64,000 nt of DNA. Origin: CAYSCZ01 sp051155775. Its GTDB lineage: Bacteria; Bacteroidota; Bacteroidia; Cytophagales; Cyclobacteriaceae. Below, one piece after another: positions 1 to 8,875 of the stretch. The position numbers were made by a program, and so were the translations under genes. Location: the NCBI GenBank assembly GCA_051155775.1, contig DAXETV010000036.1, forward strand, positions 1 to 64,000. Reading direction: 5' to 3'. Numbering within the stretch: position 1 is the first letter of the stretch; each line of letters starts with the position of its first letter. A model generated the notes under the pieces. It did no database searches. It worked only from the letters and a program-made list of their open reading frames with translations, and was not told the origin of the DNA.

Positions 1-553
1 GAAGTCCTAAGTTAGGTAACAATACCCCGTCAATAACATGTACTACTCCGTTAGCTATCGCAACGTCTGCTGTAGTTACGTTGAAGGTGTTGCCTAATGC
101 GTCTGTTACTGTCACATTGTCACCGGATTTATTTACAGTTAAGGATTGACCGGACAAGGTGTTAAAGGTCTGATCCCCATCAGCGAGATCCGTTGAAAAA
201 GCGGTTGCCGGTACCACATGAAAGCCCAGCACAGTTTCGAGGTTTGATACGCCTCCGATCTTTACAGTCAGTTCGTTAAGGTCTGCCGCACCAAAAGCTG
301 ACAGTAAAGAACTAAATGCGGTATTGGTAGGTGCAAACACGGTAATTTCATTCGCACTTTCCAGAGACGCTACCAGGCCATCTACAGCAGTGACTGCATC
401 CAGTAAGGTTGTTAATCCTGCGTCTGAGGCAGCTTTTGATAGTGATGGATCAGTTTCCATTTCAGGTGTCATGTCATCGTCATCATCATCACCACATGAT
501 GACAGGAAGATTGAAAAAGCAATAAGTAAATACAAATACAATAATCTTTTCAT
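1..553 (-). CDS. FAS1 (fasciclin) domain lipoprotein, cut by the left window edge
   Basis: Reading the minus strand from ATG at 553 gives an uninterrupted frame to base 1, about 184 codons, so the C-terminus lies outside the window. The N-terminus is a lipoprotein signal (MKRLLYLYLLIAFSIFLSSC) followed by six Asp residues, the usual Bacteroidetes surface-lipoprotein pattern. After it comes a single FAS1 domain with both hallmark segments: H1-like ITVFAPTNTAFSSLL near residue 71 and H2-like VVHVIDGVLLP close to the cut end. FAS1 domains mediate adhesion or protein-protein contact at the cell surface; the partner is unknown. The upstream gap is gene-free, so the gene is probably transcribed alone. 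The family call is secure; the role is inferred. Confidence 0.9.
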   Translation of the reverse strand, partial: MKRLLYLYLLIAFSIFLSSCGDDDDDDMTPEMETDPSLSKAASDAGLTTLLDAVTAVDGLVASLESANEITVFAPTNTAFSSLLSAFGAADLNELTVKIGGVSNLETVLGFHVVPATAFSTDLADGDQTFNTLSGQSLTVNKSGDNVTVTDALGNTFNVTTADVAIANGVVHVIDGVLLPNLGL

Positions 554-724
554 TTATCTAAATCTTTTGATTTTCTTGGATAAAACTTGATTATTTATCG
601 AATTGATACATCATATCCTCCGACTGGTAGAAATGAATATCCCAATGGATTGGATATTGGTCTTAATGGTATTAATAAGAATTCATATTAAGAGGAATCG
701 GGCAGCCTGTTATTATGCAGCTTA

Positions 725-736
725 GATGATCTTATG
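725..736 (+). repeat. 12-bp direct repeat, left copy
   Basis: GATGATCTTATG, identical to 914-925 and 189 bp from it. It bounds element A and could be a target-site duplication or a recombination core. A chance match of 12 bases inside 200 bp is unlikely but possible. Confidence 0.6.
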
Positions 737-913
737 AACCCAGGAGACTTCCTTAAATTGAATAAATCTCATTTATGGAACCATACTATCTATGCTCCTA
801 TCCTCCCACTATGGCTAACTGCCCAAGACAGCTTTACCCCCGCCTCCTATTTGAGTCTTGGCCCGGCTACACACTGCAATTTATGGCAGTCCATACCGCA
901 TCTGGCTTATCCG

Positions 914-925
914 GATGATCTTATG
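914..925 (+). repeat. 12-bp direct repeat, right copy
   Basis: GATGATCTTATG, the second copy of the pair bounding element A. It follows directly after the GCTTATCC block shared with element B. Confidence 0.6.
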
Positions 926-1285
926 CTAACAAGCACGGATCACGTGTGAACACAAACTCAATACCGCTCTTTTTTATGGTAACAAGTGCCAGTCAATTGC
1001 AAATCCTCAACCCATTTTTATCTTCCTGGAAATATGTTGGAGAAATATAAGTTCCATAACCCAAAAGGTGTCAGAGTAATTGTCGCAAGCATTTTCTTGT
1101 GCTTACTTATGGATGCTATTAGCTTCAATCTGTACGTAAGAAATAGAAATCCAGGAATCTTGAGCGGCTCGCATCTGTTCAATTACCTGCTAACTTCAGG
1201 CCGAATCGACGCTTGTGAGTATTCTACATTATTTTTTATTCTAAATTATCTGAATAACATGTATCAGCTATCTTAGTTGTGTAGA
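926..1285. other. Gene-free stretch before the hybrid sensor gene
   Basis: About 360 bp without a convincing gene. The frame at 986-1276 starts at GTG, has no recognisable domain, signal peptide or family resemblance, and ends just before the sensor gene. I read this stretch as the sensor's upstream region. No promoter could be placed with confidence. Confidence 0.4.
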
Positions 1286-4207
1286 ATGAGACCTTCATTT
1301 ATGACCTTGAAACCCCTGCTTAACCGTATATTCATAGTTATGGTCTTGTATGGTGCAATGGCTTATTCCCATGCGCAAGTTGCTGACAGCCTATCGGGTA
1401 GTGACCTTCCTGACACGACCCAGCTTGATAACCTACGCAGTTTGGCAGCGCAAACCATCAACCCGAGTAAGTCCCTTGCCTATCTGCTTAAGGCTAAGGA
1501 AATTTCCGAAAAACTAAATGACCCAACACTTATGGTCGAGGTATTATTTCTAATAGCTAAAACGGAGCGACAAAACACCCTGGATGATTTCGGTAAAGCA
1601 GAAATTGATCATGCGCTATCGCTCAACCAGTATTTACAAGATACGATAACCGGTATCAGGTTGACCCTGGAAAAAGCAAGGTACCATGACGATCTGGATC
1701 AGCTGGACAAAGCGATATCAGTGGCACAGGAAGCTTTAGTTATGGCAAAAGCAATGTCGGATTCCATTATGATGGCTCGTATTTTTAATAGCATAGGCTT
1801 ATCGCTTCAGAGCCAAAATCGTTGGGGGGAAGCATTTACATATTTTCAGTCTGCAATGGACATAGCAAGCAATCTTGGAGATGAAAGATTGATGAACACC
1901 ATCTCGAATAGTTATGGGCTTGTTTACCTTGGTCAGGGGAAGTTTCAGAAAGCACTTCAAAGTTTCGAAAAATCAGTAAAACATTTAGAAGAAGGATTAG
2001 ATGATGAAAAACTTGCAAAAGGTTTAGGCAATATGGCCATCTGTTTCTTTGAACTGGGGGACTTTTACAGTGACTCAGCCAATTTGGGAGGTCAGTATTA
2101 TGATTCTGCCATCTTTTATGCCGAGGCATCCATTAAGCTTAAAAAGAAAGTCAAAAAATACGCCTCCATCACCTACCCTGCACAGACCCTGGCAAAAACC
2201 TATGGATCACTGGGTAATTTTGAAAAAGCAAAGGAGTACGCCGAAATGTCCCTTGAAGCTGCCAAAAAGGGGAAAGCCACTCGAAATCTGATGGAAAGCT
2301 ATCGGTTGCTTGCCTTGTCTGATTATTACTTAGGAGGCTATAAATCGGCTGCTGAATATTGGAGGAAGGCTTATGATTTCAGTCATTCGTTATTCGAAGA
2401 GCAGCTCACTGCGACCATCACTGAAATGGAGGTCAAATACCAGACTTCCCAAAAGGAATCTGAAAATAACCTCCTGAAAAAAGACCAGTTCATCCAGGGC
2501 GCTATCATAGAACGCCAAAAATTCTACATCATCGCTTCCGCTTTGCTCGGAATGCTACTATTGGTTTTCGCCCTTATTTTGTTTAGGCTATATCAGCGAA
2601 GGAAGCAAGACAGTCAAAGAATTGCCTCACAAAATAAATTGCTGGAGAATCAATCTAACAAACTGGTGCAGCTTGATCAATTTAAATCACGATTCTTTGC
2701 GAATGTATCCCATGACCTGCGATCACCCATCACGCTTATTAAAGGTAATCTGGAGATGCTCAGGAAAGAAGACAACTACCTCACAGAAAAAGCTGGTAAG
2801 GCACTGAAAAATGCAGAAAAAAATGTCAGTCAGTTAAGTTTACTTACAAGCGAAATCAATGATCTGACATTATTAGAAAACAAACGGCTAAAGCTAAGCT
2901 ATGCTTCCATCAGGATTGCTTCACTGGTTAAAGTAACTACTGGTATGTTTGTAAGCCTGGCAGAATCAAAAGGTATTGCATTAAACCATTTGAGAGAAAT
3001 CCCTGAAGACAAAACCATTAAGGCAGATCCTCAAAAGATTGAAAAGGTCTTGAATAACCTCATCGATAATGCCCTTAAACACACCCGGGAAGGTGAAAAG
3101 GTAAAGGTCACAGTAAAAGAAGCTGCAAATGGTGTGGGAATAGAAGTAGCTGATACGGGAGAAGGCATAGAAGAAGTCCATTTGCCTTATATTTTCGACC
3201 GTTTCTATCAATCGCCCGGAAAAGAACATAAAACAAAAGAAGGCCTGGGCATTGGACTCGCAATTGTAAAAGAGTTGGTTGAGCTGCATGGCGGTGAGAT
3301 CACAGTTAGAAGCAAGGTAAAACAAGGAAGTACCTTTTACTTTACCTTACCTGACAATATAGATAAAGAAGAAACACTGAAGGGGACCGCTCTCAATATG
3401 AGCCACCAGCCAGTCAGCCAACCAGATTATGACACACAGGCAACGGCTCTTCCGAACCCGCTAAGAAAAGCAGCTACACATACCATCCTGTTGGTAGATG
3501 ACCATCCGGAAATACGTGAATACATTGCTGGAGTTATCGATCCTGCTTACCAGGTCATAGAAGCAGGGAATGGTGACGAAGCCATCAAAATTCTGGAAAG
3601 ACAAAAGATAGATTTGATCATCACCGACCTCATGATGCCGCTCATGGATGGGTTTGAATTGATCGAAACCATTAAAAATAATAACCGCCTAACCCACATT
3701 GACATTCTCGTGCTGACTGCCAGAGATACTGCTGAGGATAAAGAGAAAATCCTTTTTAAGGGCGTCAATAACTTCGTGAGTAAACCATTTGACGCTAAAG
3801 AATTGAATATGCGCATATCCAACATGATCCACCGATCAATACCTGACACTTTTTCGCAGCTTGCTGACAAAAAAGGTCAACGTTCAGCTGTAGAAGAGAA
3901 TCTTGTGGGTAGGCTAAATCAACTGATAATGGATCGTATAGATGACCCGAAATTAAGCATTGCTGACCTGGCCGATCTGCTCCATACAAGTGAGCGAAAC
4001 GTTCACCGAATCATTAAGTCCCTGGTAAAAGAGACGCCCAAAGCGTACATTCGGAAGATTCGGCTGGACTATGCGGAAAGTCTACTTAAGACCCGACGGG
4101 TGAAAAGTGTGGCCGAGGCATCCCGTGCAGCGGGCATGCCCAACACCACTTCATTTGTTAAGCAGTTTTACGCAATAAAGCGAAAATCTCCCAAAGAGCT
4201 CCTATAA
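1286..4207 (+). CDS. Hybrid two-component sensor: TPR - TM - histidine kinase - receiver - AraC HTH
   Basis: A one-protein two-component system. Order (residues counted from a TTG three codons upstream): signal peptide to about 33; TPR-like helical repeats about 50-400, probably periplasmic; one transmembrane helix 417-438; HisKA H-box FFANVSHDLRSPITLI with His479; HATPase_c N-box NNLIDNALKHT near 593 and G-boxes VADTGEGI and GLGIGLAIV; receiver domain 736-850 with phospho-acceptor Asp784 (IITDLMMP) and the conserved Lys in SKPF; AraC-type HTH from about 875. ATG 1286 or ATG 1301 both give a good signal peptide. The layout matches Bacteroidetes hybrid regulators, but the sensor is a TPR repeat rather than the Y_Y_Y propeller used for glycan sensing, so the ligand cannot be guessed. 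The SGNH lipoprotein downstream is a possible target. Confidence 0.93.
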   Translation: MRPSFMTLKPLLNRIFIVMVLYGAMAYSHAQVADSLSGSDLPDTTQLDNLRSLAAQTINPSKSLAYLLKAKEISEKLNDPTLMVEVLFLIAKTERQNTLDDFGKAEIDHALSLNQYLQDTITGIRLTLEKARYHDDLDQLDKAISVAQEALVMAKAMSDSIMMARIFNSIGLSLQSQNRWGEAFTYFQSAMDIASNLGDERLMNTISNSYGLVYLGQGKFQKALQSFEKSVKHLEEGLDDEKLAKGLGNMAICFFELGDFYSDSANLGGQYYDSAIFYAEASIKLKKKVKKYASITYPAQTLAKTYGSLGNFEKAKEYAEMSLEAAKKGKATRNLMESYRLLALSDYYLGGYKSAAEYWRKAYDFSHSLFEEQLTATITEMEVKYQTSQKESENNLLKKDQFIQGAIIERQKFYIIASALLGMLLLVFALILFRLYQRRKQDSQRIASQNKLLENQSNKLVQLDQFKSRFFANVSHDLRSPITLIKGNLEMLRKEDNYLTEKAGKALKNAEKNVSQLSLLTSEINDLTLLENKRLKLSYASIRIASLVKVTTGMFVSLAESKGIALNHLREIPEDKTIKADPQKIEKVLNNLIDNALKHTREGEKVKVTVKEAANGVGIEVADTGEGIEEVHLPYIFDRFYQSPGKEHKTKEGLGIGLAIVKELVELHGGEITVRSKVKQGSTFYFTLPDNIDKEETLKGTALNMSHQPVSQPDYDTQATALPNPLRKAATHTILLVDDHPEIREYIAGVIDPAYQVIEAGNGDEAIKILERQKIDLIITDLMMPLMDGFELIETIKNNNRLTHIDILVLTARDTAEDKEKILFKGVNNFVSKPFDAKELNMRISNMIHRSIPDTFSQLADKKGQRSAVEENLVGRLNQLIMDRIDDPKLSIADLADLLHTSERNVHRIIKSLVKETPKAYIRKIRLDYAESLLKTRRVKSVAEASRAAGMPNTTSFVKQFYAIKRKSPKELL

Positions 4208-4392
4208 ACCGACAGGCCTTTGAAGCTGGCATATCCTGCCGCGACAAAAGATTGTTATTTTAAGACTGCCTGGTGATTGTGGCAGTTGATGATTCGTTAA
4301 TGTCATTTTTTTATGGATGCCTCACATCAATTTTGAGGTAATTCCTTTTTGGTAAAAATTAATGTTTAATCCGATTACTAAAATTTTAGGTT

Positions 4393-5136
4393 ATGAAAAA
4401 ATGGTTTTTGTATGCATTTGCCCTCTTGGTTCTTATATCCTGTGAAGAGGATGAGGACTCCACAGCTCAAAATGATAATGACAGTCTTTCTGATAGCCAG
4501 TTAGCTGTTTTAACACTTGGCGATTCCCGTGTGGATGGGGCAAGTCCTGATTACGAAAGTTATCGTTACGAACTCTGGAAAAACATGGTCTTAGCAGGCT
4601 ATGAAGTCAATATGATAGGCCCGTTTGATGATGAGTGGTCACATCCTGAATTCATGGGAATGACGTTTGATGACGACCATGCCGGAATTGGTGGCAATAC
4701 CACCGAACAAGTTATCGGTCGACTGGACCAGGCACTCAACAGTGCTAACCGACCACCTGATATTGTCATACTGGGGATTGGTGGGAATGATCTTTTACAA
4801 GGTGCCACTATTTCGCCTACCATCGCAAACATCAACACCATCATTGATGGGATACAGGCCGATAATCCCGAAGTCACCATATTTTTAGAACAGATTTCAG
4901 GGGCACGATCCGATACCGAAGAGGCTTTTCTGAATAGTCTACTGCAAGACTTTGCCAATGAAATCGAAGCGGTCGCTAACAATCAGACTAACAGTGATTC
5001 TGAAGTTATTCCGGTAGATATGTACAACAACATTCCCGATTCCTACTTTGCAGATGCTGTACATTTCAACGAAACCGGGGCTAAGGCCGTAGCCGACAGA
5101 TATTTCGCGGCGATCGATGCTTATCTAAAGGAATGA
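4393..5136 (+). CDS. SGNH/GDSL-type hydrolase lipoprotein
   Basis: A 247-residue protein with a lipoprotein signal (LLVLISC, Cys17) and an acidic stretch after the Cys. The SGNH blocks are present in order: block I LGDSR with the nucleophile Ser near residue 44; a Gly-rich block II region (AGIGGNT); block III GIGGND; block V DAVHFNETG with the Asp and His of the catalytic set. It should be an esterase or lipase-like enzyme anchored in the outer or inner membrane and facing the periplasm or surface; the substrate is not predictable. A perfect 12-bp palindrome, CTAAAATTTTAG, at 4378-4389 sits just before the start codon and might be a regulatory site. The hybrid regulator upstream ends 185 bp earlier in the same direction. 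Confidence 0.87.
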   Translation: MKKWFLYAFALLVLISCEEDEDSTAQNDNDSLSDSQLAVLTLGDSRVDGASPDYESYRYELWKNMVLAGYEVNMIGPFDDEWSHPEFMGMTFDDDHAGIGGNTTEQVIGRLDQALNSANRPPDIVILGIGGNDLLQGATISPTIANINTIIDGIQADNPEVTIFLEQISGARSDTEEAFLNSLLQDFANEIEAVANNQTNSDSEVIPVDMYNNIPDSYFADAVHFNETGAKAVADRYFAAIDAYLKE

Positions 5137-5298
5137 TTGCCGCAATGGACGGGACTTTATTAGAACTTAATACTTAAGATAATGATTATTTCAACCATCA
5201 TAATTAAGGATCAAAATAAATGGGGATATTATAATAAGAAACTTAAACAAGTCCAGAAATATGAGACGGATAGAAAACTTTAAGAAAAACCTGCAATA

Positions 5299-5991
5299 TC
5301 AAATATCATTTAAAGTCCAGTCATATGGCAAGTAGGTTAAACTGTATTTTGAATTAATTTTTATCCCCGAGTATTTATCGATAAAAGAAAGAATTTCATA
5401 TTTATCTCCAAGATATTGCTTGTGCCAGTCAAATAACTTACTGACTTTAAGAGTTTTGGTCGATTTTATAACTTGAAATCGTTCAGAAGAAAGAAAAAAC
5501 AATTTTACGTTATACCTAAGTTGATCATCTACACAGCAAGGTGTGTATGCTTCACTTAGTAAGACAGGACCATCAATATTACCCGAAGATAGTGCGAAAA
5601 AAACCTTAGGGTCTTCAAATTTTTCCATTAACAGGTCAAACTCTATTTGATCCAACGTATAATTAACACCATACACCTCATGCAAAACCTCGTCAAATAA
5701 ACCGCCAATATCTTTAGGGCTATCTACAGGATAATTCGCTACTATTTGATCAATTACCAGTAAATTATATACATTGATTAAAAAAGCCTTTTGGGTGGCC
5801 CTGGGTTGGCTTTTTCAGTTTAATATGGAAATCGCCTCTATGAGCGAATCAAGTATTTCAGGATTTTCTTTGATTTCTTGATAATTAACTCGCTTTTCTT
5901 CGACAAATTGTTTAAAAAACCGATCGGCATTTTCAAAGAATTGATTAAAGTTGAGTGTAGCAGTAAACAGTAGACCAAGTAAGAGAATCAT
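5299..5991 (-). pseudogene. DUF547 family protein interrupted by one in-frame TGA
   Basis: From ATG at 5991 the minus strand encodes a signal-like N-terminus (MILLLGLLFTATLNF), then ADRFFKQFVEEKRVNYQEIK, typical of the start of DUF547 proteins. Codon 59 (5817-5815) is TGA. The same frame then continues without a shift through KAFLINVYNLLVI, the family's most recognisable block, YTLDQIEF, FEDPKVFFALSSGN and LSKLFDW-like segments to the stop at 5299. Without the TGA it would be a full-length protein of about 230 residues. The lesion is therefore a single nonsense change, recent or an assembly error; readthrough is possible but nothing supports it. Neighbouring genes use TGA as a normal stop. 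DUF547 is a secreted family of unknown function. Confidence 0.85.
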
Positions 5992-6268
5992 TTAAAAAAT
6001 TTTAAATAGCAATAAGAATTAAAAATCATTGACACGTTGGATATTCAAAATTTACGAAGGCCTACCATAATCATGCTACATGGAATTGATGGCTTAATGC
6101 AATGGTGATTACCTATAATTTTAATCTATTATGTGGTTAGATCGTCTTGTAAATTATCAAGTTCGTTCTGGAAGTTACCGTATTGACATTTTGCGGCCAG
6201 CATTTTAAAATACTCCCTCGCTGATCCTAGCTGTCAAAATCAGCAATGATGATGGAATGGTACTTCTA

Positions 6269-8092
6269 TCAACTTAAAAGCTTACTCATCTTAGGCATCA
6301 TGGCGGCATTTTTCTCCTGGTAGCGCTCCATGTTGGAAAGAATGGTATCCAATAAGCTGATGGCACTATTGATGTAAGGCCCTTTATTGAGCATCACACA
6401 GTCAGCTTTAATCGAAGAGGTGGCATCGGTGATTTCTGACCGGGAAGGTAATCCTTTTTTGGCCAGGTTTTCCAGCACCTGGGTAGCCCAAACCACCGGG
6501 ATATGGCCTGCATTGCAAAGCGATAGGATCTCATTTTGTACCCACCCAATATTATTCCAACCGGTTTCTACCGCCAGATCTCCACGTGCAATCATCACGC
6601 CCACATAATGTACCCGCATGGCTGCCAGTATGATTTCGGTAAGATTATCGAATGCTTTTTGGGTTTCAATCTTCAGGATGATGCTTAGTTTATTTTTTAC
6701 ATTTAATTTGTCGAATTCAGTCAGCAATTCTTCTACATCTTCCTTGCTGTTCACAAAAGAAAAATTAACCACATCAGCATGCTGAGCCACAAATTTTAAA
6801 TCCTCTTTGTCTTTACCGGTCAATCCGCTAATGCCTATATCGGTGATAGGAAAGTTAATGCCTTTCTCTGCTTTTAATTTATCCCCGGATTCTTTGGCCC
6901 TGGTTATGTGCACCTTGAATGAATCAGGGTTGGTTTCTTCAATTATACCTTCTATTTTCCCATCATCAAAAAGTATTTTCTCCCCTACTTTCACCCTGTC
7001 AAAAACCTCTTCCAGTTGGCAGCCGATATGCGCCTGACGAAGCAGGTTTCCATCATTATCAAATTGTGCAGGCTCGCCGATGATGCTATCTTTATGAACT
7101 GTCAAATGATCGTTGGTGCGAAGTACAATGGATTGTTCAATGGGTGGTAGCTCTCCTACTGTAATTTCGCTTAAATTTTTCCTTACAGGACAAAGTATGG
7201 TTCCTGTCCCAATGTAAGAAGAGTCATAACAGTTAACCACTACCTGTTCTTCATTTACTTCAATTACTTTCAAAATCCTGTCTTTTTGTCTGGTATCTTT
7301 TAGGGTGATGATGTCGCCACATTCCAATGCAGATAACCATTTTTCATCCACAGGAATACTGTTAGTGGTTAATTCCTCACTGCTTTCACCCATGAGGATA
7401 ATTCCGGCCGGGTTAATGACGAAGCCCATTTCATCGCGCTCCGGAGAAAATTTCCTTATTTTTTCACCCGGTTTAATTGCACCGGTCCTGATTTTTGGGC
7501 CAGCCAGGTCCATAGCGATTTTTACATCCCTACTCAGTTCAGCAGATGCTTTCTTTATGTTGTTGATGATCTTTTCCCACACCTCAGGTCCATCATGAGC
7601 ACAATTAACTCTGGCACAATTCATCCCACTTTTTACCATCTCATAAACTATCTGGTAGTCGTTGGCAGCTTCTGAGGGTTGGGTTACCATAATGCGTACA
7701 CGTCGATCTTTATCTTTTTCACCAAGAATTACCTCAGTATGCTCATCCAAAAGTTTATTGGCATTTTTTATGGATAGCCCTGCCTTTTCCATGGTTATCT
7801 CTGCTCCTATCAGTCCCTGTAATATTTGTTTGGTGCTGATTAAGCTAGCCATCACATGACCTTCGGATAATTCTAACCTTGACATGCCCATATCTTCAAG
7901 ATCTTTCTGAAGTACCCGGAGATCGAACCTCCTGAGAGCTTTGTAATTAATAAGATTTTCAGCGCTTTTAGTATAAACTGAGCAAACTTTTTTCAGAGCT
8001 TTGTTTTGGGTATAATTGGCTTTTTTGATAGCATCTATGATCCCATCAATTTGCTTTATTAGTTCCTCGGCTTTTTGTTTTTGTATTTTCAT
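6269..8092 (-). CDS. Pyruvate kinase-like protein with N-terminal extension and no C-terminal allosteric domain
   Basis: A 607-residue protein. Residues 1-130 form a charged helical extension not found in ordinary pyruvate kinase. The barrel begins near 131 (RRVRIMVTQPS) and carries recognisable active-site segments: SGMNCARVNCAHDG near 155, MDLAGPKIRTG near 194, NFSFVNSKEDV near 443, LKIETQ with the catalytic-type Lys at 474, and VMIARGDLAVE near 499. It stops at about the end of the barrel, after MLNKGPYI in place of the usual MLSGETA, so the allosteric domain is absent. A large insertion (about 210-400) covers the B-domain region. Such long variants occur beside normal pyruvate kinases in several phyla, so the housekeeping enzyme is probably elsewhere. 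Phosphoenolpyruvate-pyruvate chemistry is plausible but unproven. Confidence 0.8.
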   Translation of the reverse strand: MKIQKQKAEELIKQIDGIIDAIKKANYTQNKALKKVCSVYTKSAENLINYKALRRFDLRVLQKDLEDMGMSRLELSEGHVMASLISTKQILQGLIGAEITMEKAGLSIKNANKLLDEHTEVILGEKDKDRRVRIMVTQPSEAANDYQIVYEMVKSGMNCARVNCAHDGPEVWEKIINNIKKASAELSRDVKIAMDLAGPKIRTGAIKPGEKIRKFSPERDEMGFVINPAGIILMGESSEELTTNSIPVDEKWLSALECGDIITLKDTRQKDRILKVIEVNEEQVVVNCYDSSYIGTGTILCPVRKNLSEITVGELPPIEQSIVLRTNDHLTVHKDSIIGEPAQFDNDGNLLRQAHIGCQLEEVFDRVKVGEKILFDDGKIEGIIEETNPDSFKVHITRAKESGDKLKAEKGINFPITDIGISGLTGKDKEDLKFVAQHADVVNFSFVNSKEDVEELLTEFDKLNVKNKLSIILKIETQKAFDNLTEIILAAMRVHYVGVMIARGDLAVETGWNNIGWVQNEILSLCNAGHIPVVWATQVLENLAKKGLPSRSEITDATSSIKADCVMLNKGPYINSAISLLDTILSNMERYQEKNAAMMPKMSKLLS

Positions 8093-8302
8093 ATTTAAAT
8101 GAATTCATTAACTGGGTATAAAAGGTTTTATGCAGTTAAGTGCTTATTTGCCTTAATAATAAACAATGAACAATAATCAAATTGTATTGAAAACAACAAA
8201 CATTAATAGTTCCGCAATTCTAATTGTGTGGAAATAAATTGAATCAAATGATGACTGCTGTTTGTGAATAAACGAAAAGGGAAAGGAGTTATAAAGCAAA
8301 AT

Positions 8303-8584
8303 CTACATCTCCCAAATGGCCGCACCTTCCTCAGCACGAGGTGGTGCAGTGAAGTATTCTTTAAGTTCAACCATAATATCATGAACAGCTTCATGGGCCT
8401 TCTGGGCGGAATTTACATTATTGTAGCGACCAATGATTACGCCTTTGCCATCACCTGTTTCAATGATATTCACCAGCTCCAAACCGGAAATGTTGGCCAA
8501 TCGTTCCTTAGTAGATTCGGCCTTTTTTAAGAAGTCATATCTTTTGGATACGTCGAATGAAATGTGTGTTAATCGGTAGTACAT
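8303..8584 (-). CDS. Small conserved hypothetical protein, possibly a dimeric alpha/beta-barrel (ABM-like) fold
   Basis: A 93-residue soluble protein without signal peptide. The pattern (first strand YRLTHISF, helix, central strand GKGVIIGRYNNVNSAQKAHE, C-terminal helix and strand) is what a ferredoxin-like dimeric alpha/beta-barrel of the antibiotic-biosynthesis-monooxygenase type would give. The resemblance is general and I do not recognise a named family. It ends in a well-formed C-terminus (EEGAAIWEM). It stands alone, divergent from modA. Confidence 0.6.
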   Translation of the reverse strand: MYYRLTHISFDVSKRYDFLKKAESTKERLANISGLELVNIIETGDGKGVIIGRYNNVNSAQKAHEAVHDIMVELKEYFTAPPRAEEGAAIWEM

Positions 8585-8804
8585 GGTGCAAATTATTTAT
8601 TTTGATCCTTGTAGAAAGATAGTAAAAAATAGTTAATAACACACCAGAAAGTTTACATTACCGCTTACTTTCAGACCAGATAATGATTTATAAATCACTT
8701 CATATTCAATTGATCCTTCACCGTTTTTCTAAGAAGGTTTAATGCCTTTTTATGGGTATTTTTGCATTTATATAAGTATCATACCTTAAATATGCTTAAG
8801 GCAA

Positions 8805-8834
8805 TTTATGAAACTCATATCGTTTATACTTTTG
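8805..8834 (+). promoter_or_regulatory. Candidate Bacteroidetes-type promoter for modA
   Basis: TACTTTTG at 8827-8834 matches the Bacteroidetes -7 consensus TAnnTTTG. TTTA at 8805-8808 sits 18 bp upstream at about the right place for the -33 element (consensus TTTG). The predicted leader is about 35 nt. Similar boxes occur by chance in AT-rich DNA (another lies at 8757-8764). Confidence 0.4.
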
Positions 8835-8875
8835 CCCTATTGAATTTTGAACCAAACCCTGATTGATAGTTTACT

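Larger units (their letters stand above)
725..925 (-). other. Non-coding element A, bounded by 12-bp direct repeats and related to element B at 9661-9960
   Basis: This lies in a 730-bp gap with no credible gene. The segment starts and ends with the same 12 bases, GATGATCTTATG (725-736 and 914-925). Its inner part is richer in G and C than its flanks and shares ordered blocks with 9744-9866: CTAtGGCTA (809-817), GCCCAAG (821-827), GTCTTGGCCCGGCT (855-868, 13 of 14 bases), CAGTCC (887-892) and GCTTATCC (905-912). Order, strand and approximate spacing agree, so the two segments are most simply related by descent. No reading frame is conserved between them. A structured RNA or the non-coding end of an insertion sequence (an IS110-type end with a guide RNA is one idea) would fit. 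The identity is unproven and the strand is set only relative to element B. Confidence 0.45.

Noticed and set aside
734..949. Open frame of 71 codons inside element A
   Set aside because: No signal, domain or family pattern; it overlaps the element related to 9661-9960, where the frame is not conserved.
986..1276. Open frame of 96 codons before the hybrid sensor
   Set aside because: GTG start, low-complexity sequence and no recognisable family; more likely the upstream region of the sensor gene.
5299..5685. A short 128-codon gene starting at TTG 5685
   Set aside because: The family blocks continue in phase upstream through KAFLINVYNLLVI to ATG 5991, so this is only the C-terminal part of a longer gene split by TGA.
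5815..5817. TGA as selenocysteine
   Set aside because: DUF547 is not a selenoprotein family, no SECIS-like hairpin was noticed immediately downstream, and selenocysteine is not expected at this position.
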